Shown: positions 8,745 to 16,435, counted from the first letter of the stretch. The stretch is 29,319 nucleotides of DNA from an uncultured Porphyromonadaceae bacterium (GCA_900550025.1 URQP01000015.1:1-29319), one strand, 5' to 3'. The notes: generated from the letters alone by a model not told the origin. Translations and numbers: made by a program.

Positions 8745-8978
8745 TTATTTGTTAGCCTCGATATAAGCGATAGCGTCGCCTACAGTCTTGATTCCTTCAG
8801 CTTTGTCGTCAGGAATTGTAATGCCGAATTCCTTCTCGAATTCCATAATCAATTCTACAGTGTCGAGAGAATCAGCACCAAGATCTTGTGCAAATGTAGC
8901 TTCCGGCGTAACTTCGCTTTCGTTTACACCCAATTTCTCTACGATTATAGCCTTTACTTTTTCTGAAATTTCAGACAT
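8745..8978 (-). CDS. acpP: acyl carrier protein
   Basis: Small acidic carrier of 77 residues that holds growing acyl chains on a 4'-phosphopantetheine arm. The attachment Ser37 lies in [15 protein letters not shown], the family signature. It is the first gene of acpP-fabF-rnc. The start ATG at 8978 gives [18 protein letters not shown] promoter-like box lies about 50 bp upstream (9031-9038). Confidence 0.98.
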   Translation of the reverse strand: MSEISEKVKAIIVEKLGVNESEVTPEATFAQDLGADSLDTVELIMEFEKEFGITIPDDKAEGIKTVGDAIAYIEANK

Positions 8979-9030
8979 AACTTTAAGTTTTAAAAATTAA
9001 TAATAAATATTGATTCTTCTTTTAGACCTG

Positions 9031-9038
9031 CAAAGTAA
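9031..9038 (-). promoter_or_regulatory. possible -7 box for acpP-fabF-rnc
   Basis: Minus strand TTACTTTG differs by one base from TAnnTTTG. It is followed by an AT-rich leader of about 50 nt to the acpP start. No clear TTTG stands 19 bp upstream, so the call is tentative. The rest of the gap 9039-9153 is AT-rich and shows nothing else. Confidence 0.4.
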
Positions 9039-9153
9039 ACAATTTATTCGTTCACAAGAAAATTTTTTGACAGAAAACGCACCTTTTCTGCACAAAAAAT
9101 CCTTATATGTGCAATCCGACAAGTACAATAAACCAATTTCTATCCTAATTTCA

Positions 9154-9855
9154 TCATTTCAACGAGCCACACCATCTTGAAAAGAATCCCGCCATCCGGG
9201 CATCCGAGCGAACCATACGCTCCGGATGGAACTGCACAGCCATCACTTTTCCGTCCGCGGTCTCCAACGCTTCGACGACACCGTCCTCCGAGCGCCCGGA
9301 GACAATCAAACCGCGTCCCGGCCTGTCAACGCACTGGTGATGGTGGGAATTTGTCAGCAGCCTGTCTGCGCCGAAAAGCCGGCCTGCCGCAGAACCGACT
9401 GCGAAATCCACCGCGTGCGCAGGCTGCCATGTAGGTATCTTCTGGTCGTGGATGGCATATTCTGCACCCATTTGCGACGGCATATCCTGTACCAGCGTGC
9501 CGCCGAAAGCCACATTTATCGTCTGCAACCCGCGGCAAATGCCCAATACAGGGATTCCCCTTCCAATAGCGAGCTTCAGCAACGACAATTCATAAGCATC
9601 GCGCGTGACCGATACCCTTCCGAGACCGGCAACCGGCTTTTCGCCATATATTTCCGGATTGATATCGGCTCCGCCACTCAGCATCAGCCCGTCAGGCCTT
9701 ACACAATCAAGCCATACGGACAAATCTTTCTCCACGGCATAGGGAGGCACAATCAACGGCACCGCCCCGGCCAGCGCCACAGCCTCGTGGTAATGCACAA
9801 GCAAGCGTATGCGCTCCTCCTCGTCGATGTCGCACGTTATCGCTACTTTCACCAT
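9154..9855 (-). CDS. class I glutamine amidotransferase / gamma-glutamyl-GABA hydrolase family (PuuD-like)
   Basis: Cytoplasmic hydrolase of the peptidase C26 family; members cleave gamma-glutamyl amides such as gamma-glutamyl-GABA. I chose the ATG at 9855 (233 residues, MVKVAITCD); a GTG nine bases upstream is the only longer option. Numbering from that ATG, the nucleophile is Cys107 in VLGICRGLQTINVAFGG, and the other triad residues are His210 and Glu212 in VQFHPERM. GGADINPEIYG is typical of this family rather than of GuaA, CarA or TrpG. It starts 33 bp after the DUF2442 gene and may be co-transcribed with the DUF4160/DUF2442 pair. No puu pathway genes are visible, so the substrate is unknown. 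Confidence 0.88.
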   Translation of the reverse strand: MVKVAITCDIDEEERIRLLVHYHEAVALAGAVPLIVPPYAVEKDLSVWLDCVRPDGLMLSGGADINPEIYGEKPVAGLGRVSVTRDAYELSLLKLAIGRGIPVLGICRGLQTINVAFGGTLVQDMPSQMGAEYAIHDQKIPTWQPAHAVDFAVGSAAGRLFGADRLLTNSHHHQCVDRPGRGLIVSGRSEDGVVEALETADGKVMAVQFHPERMVRSDARMAGFFSRWCGSLK

Positions 9856-9888
9856 TCCTATCACACCTTAATTATAATATATGGATAC

Positions 9889-10122
9889 TTACACCACATC
9901 CATAGCCGAGCGTTTCATCACCAAAGGATAACGTTCCGGATGCTTTAAACTGTCTATTTCAAGATCAATATCCAGTTCCGGCCACTCTATAGCGTTTTTT
10001 CCGCACATACGCACATTAAGCACACTGCCAACACGAGCATCACGCAACCATGGGACACGATTATAAGACAAAAAATAATCATTTCCCAATACAGACAACA
10101 TCATTCCTTGAGAATTAATCAT
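9889..10122 (-). CDS. DUF2442 domain protein
   Basis: Small protein of 77 residues matching the DUF2442 pattern (NDYFLSYNRVPWLRDARVGS, then IEWPELDIDLEIDSL). The biochemical role of the family is not established. It is often encoded next to a DUF4160 protein, as here, and such pairs are discussed as possible toxin-antitoxin or regulatory modules. I chose the ATG at 10122 (MINSQGMML), which overlaps the stop of the DUF4160 gene by 8 bp and suggests translational coupling. An upstream start in the same frame would need a 59-bp overlap. Confidence 0.8.
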   Translation of the reverse strand: MINSQGMMLSVLGNDYFLSYNRVPWLRDARVGSVLNVRMCGKNAIEWPELDIDLEIDSLKHPERYPLVMKRSAMDVV

Positions 10123-10366
10123 CAAGACGCTTACCGATGTGGTCTGCAAACTGCCGCTTAAATTCGTCTCCATACTTTTCTACGATTTGAGTTATTTTAC
10201 TAATCTCTTTACCATTAAACCCATAATTATCCGCTAATTCCACTTTTGGCTCAAGCCAAAACTTAGCCTCATTCTCTGCTTTCACGACATGTATATGTTT
10301 CCGTTCTTCCTCATTTGAATAAATTTTAAAAACATATCCTTCTTCTTGTCTGAATTTAGGAGCCAT
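10115..10366 (-). CDS. DUF4160 domain protein
   Basis: An 83-residue cytoplasmic protein. The family hallmark is visible: an N-terminal strand (YVFKIYSNEEERKHIHVV) with the HIHV motif, then KFWLEPKVEL and a helical C-terminus. The molecular function is unknown. It is the first gene of an overlapping pair with the DUF2442 gene and has a promoter-like sequence at 10381-10410, divergent from the glycine lipid operon. An accessory, possibly horizontally moved module is plausible but not shown. Confidence 0.82.
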   Translation of the reverse strand: MAPKFRQEEGYVFKIYSNEEERKHIHVVKAENEAKFWLEPKVELADNYGFNGKEISKITQIVEKYGDEFKRQFADHIGKRLDD

Positions 10367-10380
10367 ATCTTTTTTATTTG

Positions 10381-10410
10381 CGAAGATAACAATAATTTAT
10401 CAAGCGCAAA
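10381..10410 (-). promoter_or_regulatory. promoter of the DUF4160/DUF2442 pair
   Basis: Minus strand TATCTTCG (10381-10388), one mismatch from TAnnTTTG, with TTTG 18 bp upstream (10407-10410). The leader to the ATG at 10366 is about 10 nt. Confidence 0.55.
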
Positions 10411-10455
10411 AAGTTATTATCCGGCAATATACAATGACATATATAGGATTTTTTG

Positions 10456-10463
10456 TAAGTTTG
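10456..10463 (+). promoter_or_regulatory. -7 box of the glycine lipid operon
   Basis: TAAGTTTG matches TAnnTTTG exactly and is followed after 20 bp by the GTG at 10484. It lies inside the longer open frame that runs back to 10346, which argues for the downstream start of glsA. No good TTTG is seen 19 bp upstream. Confidence 0.5.
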
Positions 10464-10483
10464 CAGCAAAAAAGCGACAGGAA

Positions 10484-11323
10484 GTGGAAAGACCGCTACA
10501 TATCGATGTCCGCGAAGCGGTGGAGGCAAAAGCCCCGCGTTACGCAAAACGCATACCCGGCTTCGTCTACCGCTGGCTGGAACGGATTGTCCGGCAAAAA
10601 GAGCTCAACAAAGTATTGAAAGAAAATTCCGGAAGAACCGGAGTCGACTTTGCGGAAGGAGTACTCAACTCGTTCAACATCAAATTAGAAGTGGAAGGGC
10701 TTGACAACCTGACCGACGGACAACGCTACATATTCGCGTCCAACCACCCGCTGGGAGGGCTTGACGGCATGGCCCTGATAACGATACTCGGGCGGAAATA
10801 CAACGGCAACGTGAAATGCATCGTCAACGACATACTGATGCTTATAAAACCGCTGAACAATGTCTTTCTGCCAATCAACAAACACGGCAGCCAGTCGCGC
10901 AGGGACATGGAAGCCGTCGACCAAGCCTACTCCAGCGATTGCCAGCTGATAACTTTCCCCGCCGGACTATGCTCACGGCGAGGCAAAGACGGACAAATCC
11001 GCGACACGGAATGGAAAAAGTCGTTCATAACAAAAAGCGTCGAATCACGGCGCGACATAGTGCCGGTGTATTTCGAAGGCACTAATTCCGGACGGTTCTA
11101 CAAATTAGCCAATCTCCGCAAACGCATAGGAATCAGGCTGAACATAGAGATGGTGATGCTCCCCGGGGAAATGGTCGACAAATCAGGCTCTACATTCCGC
11201 ATAAAGATAGGCACGCCAATCCCCTACGCCACATTCGACGGCAGCCGCTCGCAAAAAGAATGGGCACAGGAGGTGAAACGCCGGGTATACGACATGTCAA
11301 CCGAAAACAAATCAAAGAAATGA
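10484..11323 (+). CDS. glsA: glycine lipid O-acyltransferase GlsA-like (LPLAT family)
   Basis: Membrane-associated acyltransferase related to PlsC/OlsA. In Bacteroides thetaiotaomicron the GlsB/GlsA pair makes glycine lipids: GlsB N-acylates glycine with a 3-hydroxy fatty acid and GlsA esterifies the hydroxyl. The GTG start at 10484 (279 residues, MERPLHIDVREAVEAKAPR) is preferred because the open frame upstream overlaps the DUF4160 gene and contains the -7 box. The acyltransferase motif reads NHPLGGLD, with His88 and Asp94 separated by five residues rather than the usual four. FPAGLCSRR stands where FPEG is usual. Its stop overlaps the glsB start (ATGA). Orthology is inferred from pairing and motifs; a general lysophospholipid acyltransferase is the alternative. 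Confidence 0.82.
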   Translation: MERPLHIDVREAVEAKAPRYAKRIPGFVYRWLERIVRQKELNKVLKENSGRTGVDFAEGVLNSFNIKLEVEGLDNLTDGQRYIFASNHPLGGLDGMALITILGRKYNGNVKCIVNDILMLIKPLNNVFLPINKHGSQSRRDMEAVDQAYSSDCQLITFPAGLCSRRGKDGQIRDTEWKKSFITKSVESRRDIVPVYFEGTNSGRFYKLANLRKRIGIRLNIEMVMLPGEMVDKSGSTFRIKIGTPIPYATFDGSRSQKEWAQEVKRRVYDMSTENKSKK

Positions 11324-12327
11324 AAATAGAAAGCATTATAGCGCCAGTTCACAAAAGTCTTTTAAAGATGGAGCTTACCGAGGAGCGGTTTCTCCGTCCG
11401 ACAAACAAAGGGCGCAATGAAATCTACATAGTAGACTCCGCCAATTCGCCCAACATCATGTGGGAAATAGGGCGGCTGAGGGAGATAGCCTTCCGGGCGT
11501 CGGGAGGAGGCACCGGCAAAAGCGCCGACATCGACGAGTTCGACACGATGGACGAGCCGTGCCAGCAACTTATCGTGTGGAATCCGGAAGCAGAGGAAAT
11601 AATCGGCGGATACCGCTTCCTTTTAGGCGAGAACATGAGCTACGACAACGACGGCACGCCGCACATAGCCATGTCGCACATGTTCCGGTACTCCGACAAG
11701 TTTCTCAAAGAATATCTTCCCTACACGATAGAATTAGGACGCTCTTTCGTCTCCGTCGACTACCAGTCGACCAAAGCAGGAGCCAAGGCGCTCTACGCCT
11801 TGGACAACCTGTGGGACGGCCTTGGCGCGCTCACCGTAGTCTATCCGCAGATAAAATACCTGTTCGGAAAGATGACCATGTACCCGAGCTATCCGGTAGA
11901 ATGCCGCGACATGATATTGTATTTCCTCGACAAATATTTCCACGACGGCGAAAGCCTCGTACAGCCTATCCAGCCGCTGGAAACCAACATAAACGTCAAG
12001 AAAATGCAGAGGCTTTTCGTGGGCGACAATTTCAAGGACGACTACCGCATACTCAACACCAGCGTGAGGGCAAGAGGGATGAACATCCCGCCTTTGGTGA
12101 ATTCATATATGAACCTGTCGCCGAAAATGAAATTGTTCGGCACGGCCATCAACGACGAGTTCGGCGATGTCGAGGAAACCGGCATATTCTTTTCAATATC
12201 CGACATCTACGAGGATAAAAAAATGCGGCACATACGCACATTCTACCAGCGTTTCATCGAATACCGGCAAGAGATGATACACCGCATAAAAGAATATGCC
12301 AAATCAAAAACCAACAACTTCAATTGA
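11320..12327 (+). CDS. glsB: glycine N-acyltransferase GlsB-like (hemolysin/OlsB family)
   Basis: GNAT-type N-acyltransferase of the OlsB/hemolysin family. It would transfer a 3-hydroxyacyl group from ACP to glycine, giving an N-acylglycine (commendamide-like) precursor for GlsA. There are 335 residues from the ATG at 11320 (MKIESIIAPVHKSLLKMEL), which sits in the ATGA overlap with glsA. Typical stretches are WEIGRLREIAFRASGGGTGK, DEFDTMDEPCQQLIVWNP, IIGGYRF and YTIELGRSFV. It is followed by TGATG, with the stop and the next start sharing one base. The family is membrane-associated and the substrate is inferred from B. thetaiotaomicron. Confidence 0.88.
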   Translation: MKIESIIAPVHKSLLKMELTEERFLRPTNKGRNEIYIVDSANSPNIMWEIGRLREIAFRASGGGTGKSADIDEFDTMDEPCQQLIVWNPEAEEIIGGYRFLLGENMSYDNDGTPHIAMSHMFRYSDKFLKEYLPYTIELGRSFVSVDYQSTKAGAKALYALDNLWDGLGALTVVYPQIKYLFGKMTMYPSYPVECRDMILYFLDKYFHDGESLVQPIQPLETNINVKKMQRLFVGDNFKDDYRILNTSVRARGMNIPPLVNSYMNLSPKMKLFGTAINDEFGDVEETGIFFSISDIYEDKKMRHIRTFYQRFIEYRQEMIHRIKEYAKSKTNNFN

Positions 12328-13880
12328 TGAACAGTCTACTAAAAACACTTTTTCTGCCCGCATTGCTGCTTGCAGGCAACTTGTCGGCAGAAACGCCGCT
12401 CAACTATGAAGGAGAATTGCTCGGGACAGCCGGGAAAAGCGATTCCGGACTCGCCCCTTATTACATAATGTCGAACAACGGCGGAGTGGTGACCCAGTCA
12501 AAAACACTCAACTTCCGTGCGAAAGCATGGAAAGACCTCGATTTGTCACGGCGGTTCAGCTACTCTTTCGGAGCGGATTTCGTCACCGGCGCGGCAAGCG
12601 AAGCCGACTACCTGCGCTACGACACACAAACCGGATCGCTCATCCCGACAGGAAGGAAACCGGCGGCAATCTGGTTGCAGCAACTTTATGCCGAAGTGAA
12701 ATACCGCGGGGTATTCCTCATGGCAGGCATGAAAGAACGCACATCGCCTTTGCTCAACAGCAGCCTCGGCATAGGCGACTACATCCAGTCGAACAACGCG
12801 CGCCCTGTCCCGGAAGTGCGCGTCGGATTCGTTGACTTTCAAGACATCCCCTTCACCAACGGATGGGTACAGATACAAGGCGAAATCTCCTACGGAAAAT
12901 ACGTGCAGGACAATTGGATGGAAGACCACTACAACTATTACAACCAGTTCATAAACACCGGCGTGTGGACGCATTACAAACGTTGCTATTTCCGCACAAA
13001 GCCTTCACAGCCGTTCTCTGTGACCGTAGGTATGCAGATGTATGCCCAGTTCGGAGGCACATACACCAGCTACAATAAAGGCAAGCTGACAAGCGAGGAG
13101 CATTACGATGTGAAATTCAAGGACTTCATCGACGTGTTCCTGCCTACACGCGGGGGAAAAGGCGATAACTTCAGCGACACCCAATACTACCTCGGCAACT
13201 CGCTCGGCTCGTGGGACTTGGTGGCACGCTACCGCTTCCGCGACAACACCGAGCTGAAAGCCTACTTCCAATGGCCTTACGAGGACGGCTCCGGGATAGG
13301 CAAGCTGAACGGATTCGACGGCATCTGGGGGCTGGAATACAAAAACGGCAACGAAAAATCGCCGGTGGCCAACGCCGTAATCGAATATGTCGACTTCACC
13401 AACCAAAGCGGCCCGACGCATTGGGCGCCGGCCGACAATCCCGGCTCGGCAATGACAGGAGAAGCCACCGGCTGCGACAACTACTACAACAACTCACGCT
13501 ACAATTCATTCATGAATTTCGGAATGTCACAAGGCACTCCGTTCATCCCGTCGACCATCTACAACCGTAACGGAGTGCTGCAAGTGGCCGACAACCGCAT
13601 CCGCGGTTTCCACGCGGGAGTTTCGGGCAACATAATCGGCAATCTTGATTACCGCTTCCTTGTATCATACCGCAAGTCTTTAGGCACATACAACTCTCCC
13701 CGGCTAAAGACTGCCGACGACACCTCTTTCATGCTCGAAGCGTCGTATGCCTTCAAGCAAGTCAAGGGATTATCGCTCAAAGGACAGTTCGCAATGGACC
13801 GCGGCAACCTGCTCGGCGACAGCTATGGAGTGCTCGTCGCCCTTAAATACGACGGAATCTTAAATATTTTCGGAAAATGA
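12327..13880 (+). CDS. outer membrane beta-barrel of the capsule assembly Wzi family
   Basis: Predicted outer membrane protein of 517 residues resembling the Bacteroidetes Wzi-like capsule assembly family (Pfam Caps_assemb_Wzi). Residues 1-21 form a signal peptide (ALLLAGNLSA end). The remainder is rich in alternating aromatic/polar beta strands (FSYSFGADF, FLMAGMKERT, DLVARYRFRDNTELKAYFQW) and ends in a strand-like segment (VLVALKYDGILNIF). Features of the family are the N-terminal YEGELLGTAGKSDSGLAPYY and NYYNNSRYNSFMNFGMSQGTPF. The start at 12327 shares a base with the glsB stop. E. coli Wzi anchors capsule at the surface, but here the gene is in a lipid synthesis operon and not in the polysaccharide locus, so its ligand is unknown. 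Confidence 0.8.
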   Translation: MNSLLKTLFLPALLLAGNLSAETPLNYEGELLGTAGKSDSGLAPYYIMSNNGGVVTQSKTLNFRAKAWKDLDLSRRFSYSFGADFVTGAASEADYLRYDTQTGSLIPTGRKPAAIWLQQLYAEVKYRGVFLMAGMKERTSPLLNSSLGIGDYIQSNNARPVPEVRVGFVDFQDIPFTNGWVQIQGEISYGKYVQDNWMEDHYNYYNQFINTGVWTHYKRCYFRTKPSQPFSVTVGMQMYAQFGGTYTSYNKGKLTSEEHYDVKFKDFIDVFLPTRGGKGDNFSDTQYYLGNSLGSWDLVARYRFRDNTELKAYFQWPYEDGSGIGKLNGFDGIWGLEYKNGNEKSPVANAVIEYVDFTNQSGPTHWAPADNPGSAMTGEATGCDNYYNNSRYNSFMNFGMSQGTPFIPSTIYNRNGVLQVADNRIRGFHAGVSGNIIGNLDYRFLVSYRKSLGTYNSPRLKTADDTSFMLEASYAFKQVKGLSLKGQFAMDRGNLLGDSYGVLVALKYDGILNIFGK

Positions 13881-14311
13881 AAAAAGCTATATATATAATA
13901 GGTGTAATCTGCTGCTTTCTTGTATTCACAGGATGCACGCACAACAACGGCGACATAGGCCCATGGTTCGGGCAATGGAAAGTGGAAAGAATCGACAAGG
14001 ACGGAGAAGCCGACCCTGACTACGAAGGCAACTGCATGCTCCGTTTCCAATCCTCGGTGGTAACAGCCGTGCTCGTGACATACGACTCCGGCACCAACAC
14101 CACCAGCACCGTCCTCAAGTACGGCAACTGGGAAGAAAACGGCGGATACCTGCACCTTGTGTTCAAGGAACATAGCGACCAGCCTCTTGAGGCATTGCAT
14201 CTCGATAAGGAATGCTCGCTGAAAGTCATAAGAAGAGACGGGAAAGACAAGCAATTGCAGCTTACCAAAGACGACGGCACAGTCTACACCTACCATCTCG
14301 TCAAATGGTAA
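13877..14311 (+). CDS. lipocalin-like lipoprotein
   Basis: A 144-residue predicted lipoprotein: signal MKKAIYIIGVICCFLVFTGC with lipidated Cys20. The mature part is an all-beta domain beginning with a GxW-type strand (WFGQWKVERIDKDG) and ending KDDGTVYTYHLVKW, as in small Bacteroidales lipocalin-like (DUF4488-type) proteins. Its ATG overlaps the stop of the Wzi-like gene (ATGA). It is the fourth and last gene of the glsA-glsB-wzi-like operon. A role in binding or moving a lipid made by GlsA/B is an attractive inference with no direct support. No terminator was found in 14312-14424. Confidence 0.75.
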   Translation: MKKAIYIIGVICCFLVFTGCTHNNGDIGPWFGQWKVERIDKDGEADPDYEGNCMLRFQSSVVTAVLVTYDSGTNTTSTVLKYGNWEENGGYLHLVFKEHSDQPLEALHLDKECSLKVIRRDGKDKQLQLTKDDGTVYTYHLVKW

Positions 14312-14335
14312 TTACTTCTTTGCTTTACGCATGAT

Positions 14336-14351
14336 TTGCACTCTCTTTGCA
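14336..14351 (+). repeat. upstream copy of the tyrS promoter core
   Basis: TTGCACTCTCTTTGCA matches TTGCACTATCTTTGCA at 14419-14434 in 15 of 16 bases, 83 bp apart. The -7 box here has C for A in TAnnTTTG, so it may be a weak second promoter or a duplicated remnant. Confidence 0.5.
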
Positions 14352-14401
14352 TAAGACAGGCTGCGTTTCGGCATAGCCAAACTTGAAAACTCCGTTTTCA
14401 T

Positions 14402-14432
14402 TTGTCTCTGCCCCCAACTTGCACTATCTTTG
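14402..14432 (+). promoter_or_regulatory. promoter of tyrS
   Basis: TATCTTTG (14425-14432) with TTG (14402-14404) 20 bp upstream, and a leader of about 20 nt to the ATG at 14454. No T-box-like leader is present. Confidence 0.75.
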
Positions 14433-14453
14433 CACACAAAATAAAATGAACCG

Positions 14454-15746
14454 ATGAATTTTGTAGAAGAACTCAAATGGCGCGGCATGGTGCACGACAT
14501 GATGCCGGGCACTGAAGAACAGCTCCAAAAAGAAATGACAACGGCCTACGTGGGCATCGACCCGACAGCCGATTCCCTGCATATAGGCCATCTCGTAAGC
14601 GTGATGATTCTCCGCCACTTCCAACGTTGCGGACATAAGCCGATTGCCCTCGTCGGAGGCGCGACAGGCATGATTGGCGACCCGTCGGGCAAATCGGCGG
14701 AGCGCAACCTCCTCAACGAAGAGACATTACGCCACAATCAGGAATGCATCAAAAAACAACTATCGAAATTCCTTGATTTTGATTCCGACGCTCCCAACGC
14801 AGCCGAGCTTGTCAACAACTACGACTGGATGAAGGATTTCCTATTCCTCGACTTTGCCCGCGAGATAGGCAAGCACATCACCGTAAACTATATGATGGCG
14901 AAAGATTCTGTAAAGCGCCGTCTTAATGGTGAGGCGCGCGACGGCCTGTCGTTCACGGAATTCACCTACCAGCTGCTTCAGGGATACGACTTCCTGCATC
15001 TCTACGAGACAAAGAATTGCAAATTGCAAATGGGAGGCTCCGACCAATGGGGAAACATCACTACCGGAACCGAACTCATCCGCCGCAAACTCGGAGGAGA
15101 GGCCTTTGCCCTGACTTGCCCGCTCATAACCAAAGCCGACGGCGGCAAATTCGGCAAGACGGAATCAGGAAACATCTGGCTCGACCCGCGCTACACATCG
15201 CCATATAAATTCTACCAGTTCTGGCTCAACGTAAGCGACGAGGATGCCGAGAAATACATCAAGATATTCACTTTCATACCGCGCGAGGAAATCGAGAGCC
15301 TCGTTGCCGAGCATAAAGAAGCCCCGCATTTGCGCATATTGCAAAAACGTCTGGCCAAAGAAGTCACTGTGATGGTACACTCCGAAGACGACTATAATGC
15401 AGCCGTAGAGGCTTCAGGTATACTGTTCGGAAACGCAGCCGCCGACACTTTGCATAAAATCGACGAGGAAACATTGCTCGCCGTATTCGAGGGCGTGCCG
15501 CAATTCGAGGTTTCACGCGACTTACTGGCCGGAGGCGTAAAAGCAGTAGACCTGTTTGCCGAACACGCCAAAGTATTCGCGTCAAAAGGCGAAATGCGCA
15601 AACTGGTGCAAGGCGGCGGAGTCTCGCTCAACAAAGAGAAGCTCGATGCTTTCGACAAGGAAATTACCACCTCCGACTTGCTGAACGACAAATACCTGCT
15701 CGTGCAAAGAGGCAAAAAAAACTACTACCTCGTAATCGCGAAATAA
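14454..15746 (+). CDS. tyrS: tyrosyl-tRNA synthetase
   Basis: Cytoplasmic class I aminoacyl-tRNA synthetase that charges tRNA-Tyr using ATP. The 430 residues are standard for the bacterial TyrRS type. The HIGH motif appears as [10 protein letters not shown] (near residue 43), and the KMSKS-type loop as [13 protein letters not shown]. The tyrosine pocket sequences [14 protein letters not shown] and [12 protein letters not shown] are clear. A C-terminal S4 RNA-binding domain ([17 protein letters not shown] to [15 protein letters not shown]) completes the protein. It has its own promoter and a strong terminator and so appears monocistronic. Confidence 0.98.
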   Translation: MNFVEELKWRGMVHDMMPGTEEQLQKEMTTAYVGIDPTADSLHIGHLVSVMILRHFQRCGHKPIALVGGATGMIGDPSGKSAERNLLNEETLRHNQECIKKQLSKFLDFDSDAPNAAELVNNYDWMKDFLFLDFAREIGKHITVNYMMAKDSVKRRLNGEARDGLSFTEFTYQLLQGYDFLHLYETKNCKLQMGGSDQWGNITTGTELIRRKLGGEAFALTCPLITKADGGKFGKTESGNIWLDPRYTSPYKFYQFWLNVSDEDAEKYIKIFTFIPREEIESLVAEHKEAPHLRILQKRLAKEVTVMVHSEDDYNAAVEASGILFGNAAADTLHKIDEETLLAVFEGVPQFEVSRDLLAGGVKAVDLFAEHAKVFASKGEMRKLVQGGGVSLNKEKLDAFDKEITTSDLLNDKYLLVQRGKKNYYLVIAK

Positions 15747-15768
15747 ACGGATATAACAATAAATGGCA

Positions 15769-15809
15769 GAGCGTAGCGGAAGATTGACACCGCTACGCTC
15801 CGTTTTTTT
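15769..15809 (+). terminator. rho-independent terminator of tyrS
   Basis: An 11-bp perfect stem (GAGCGTAGCGG at 15769-15779 with CCGCTACGCTC at 15790-15800) is followed by CGTTTTTTT. It lies 22 bp after the tyrS stop. Confidence 0.92.
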
Positions 15810-15868
15810 ACCCCAATCGGTCTTACCGCGCATAGTACTGAGAAAGAAGTATGGAGATAAAATTGACA

Positions 15869-15896
15869 CTCAACCCTAAACCCTCAACTTTCAATG
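15869..15896 (+). repeat. orphan array of four CTCAACN-type heptamers
   Basis: Four consecutive 7-mers: CTCAACC, CTAAACC, CTCAACT, TTCAATG. This is the same unit, number and orientation as the right arm of the cassette at 25624-25651. On the opposite strand it shares TTGAAAGTTGAG with the left arm at 25154-25181. No four-helix-bundle gene is present here. Confidence 0.7.
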
Positions 15897-15900
15897 CGCG

Positions 15901-15978
15901 ACCGCTATGCGGACGATGGAATAGAGGGGCAGCCATACCCCAAGGCGTGCTCCGACACAGCTCCGCTTGCATGGGGTT
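15901..15978. repeat. second copy of the structured intergenic repeat
   Basis: Contains CCGC-TAT-GCGG (15902-15912), also found at 2604-2614, and the 41-bp unit 15938-15978, which is 35/41 identical to 2551-2591. The outer stem here reads CCCCA with TGGGG, where the other copy has CCTCA with TGAGG, so one base pair has changed on both sides. Confidence 0.6.
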
Positions 15979-16009
15979 CGAGTGCCGCCCTTTCAGGGCA
16001 ATGATAACT

Positions 16010-16154
16010 GGTGTCCTCCCCTGTTCACGGAGCGGAGCGCAGTTAATAGGGGTGGTGTCCCGAAGAGACGGAGGGGTTTGCCCTATTCACCGCCTTGCGG
16101 TGAATACTGACAGTGTGCGGGTATTTCACTGCTCCGCAAACAGAGGGAGACACC
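16010..16154. repeat. nested inverted-repeat element, about 145 bp
   Basis: The ends GGTGTCCTCCCCTGTT (16010-16025) and AACAGAGGGAGACACC (16139-16154) are near-perfect inverted repeats. Inside them, CGGAGC faces GCTCCG, AATAGGG faces CCCTATT, and TTCACCGC-CTT-GCGGTGAA (16086-16104) forms a perfect hairpin. There is no convincing reading frame. With its surroundings it fills the gene-free stretch 15810-16250. It could be a miniature mobile element or a structured RNA; the sequence alone does not decide. Confidence 0.5.
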
Positions 16155-16435
16155 CCGATGCCACTGCTGCTGATAGTGAATTAATTTCGCCTTTCTGCGC
16201 ACGTATACCCTGCTTTCACGCAGATTAATTTATTAGAGTCCGCTAAAATACGGACACCAATTTTTTTACAAGGCGGAAGCCACAAAAAAACATGTTTTAC
16301 AACATATTAATTAAACCTTTTATAAATCATTACACAACAAAGAGTTACGCCTGAAAAGACACTAAAAAAGCGACTTATTGACCAAAAAAAATCCAGAAAA
16401 ATTACTCTAAAGGCAATTTTTTCTCGCCAAAATTG
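16155..16435. other. AT-rich gene-free stretch before the small lipoprotein gene
   Basis: Beyond the inverted-repeat element the sequence becomes AT-rich with several A-tracts. I see no gene, repeat or clear regulatory site until the promoter at 16436. Confidence 0.5.

Noticed and set aside
7501..8766. Open frame of 421 codons opposite fabF
   Set aside because: Fully antisense to an unmistakable FabF with all catalytic residues; no family resemblance of its own.
10346..10483. Longer N-terminus for the GlsA-like protein from a TTG at 10346
   Set aside because: It would overlap the DUF4160 gene and include the -7 box at 10456-10463, and the extra residues do not resemble the family; the GTG at 10484 fits better.
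15851..16228. Open frame of 125 codons in the gene-free region after tyrS
   Set aside because: It runs through the heptamer array and the inverted-repeat element, with no domain, promoter or plausible composition; the DNA is better explained as repeats.
15810..16250. Possible RNase P RNA, tmRNA or SRP RNA in the structured gap
   Set aside because: None of the conserved core sequences of these RNAs was recognised on either strand.
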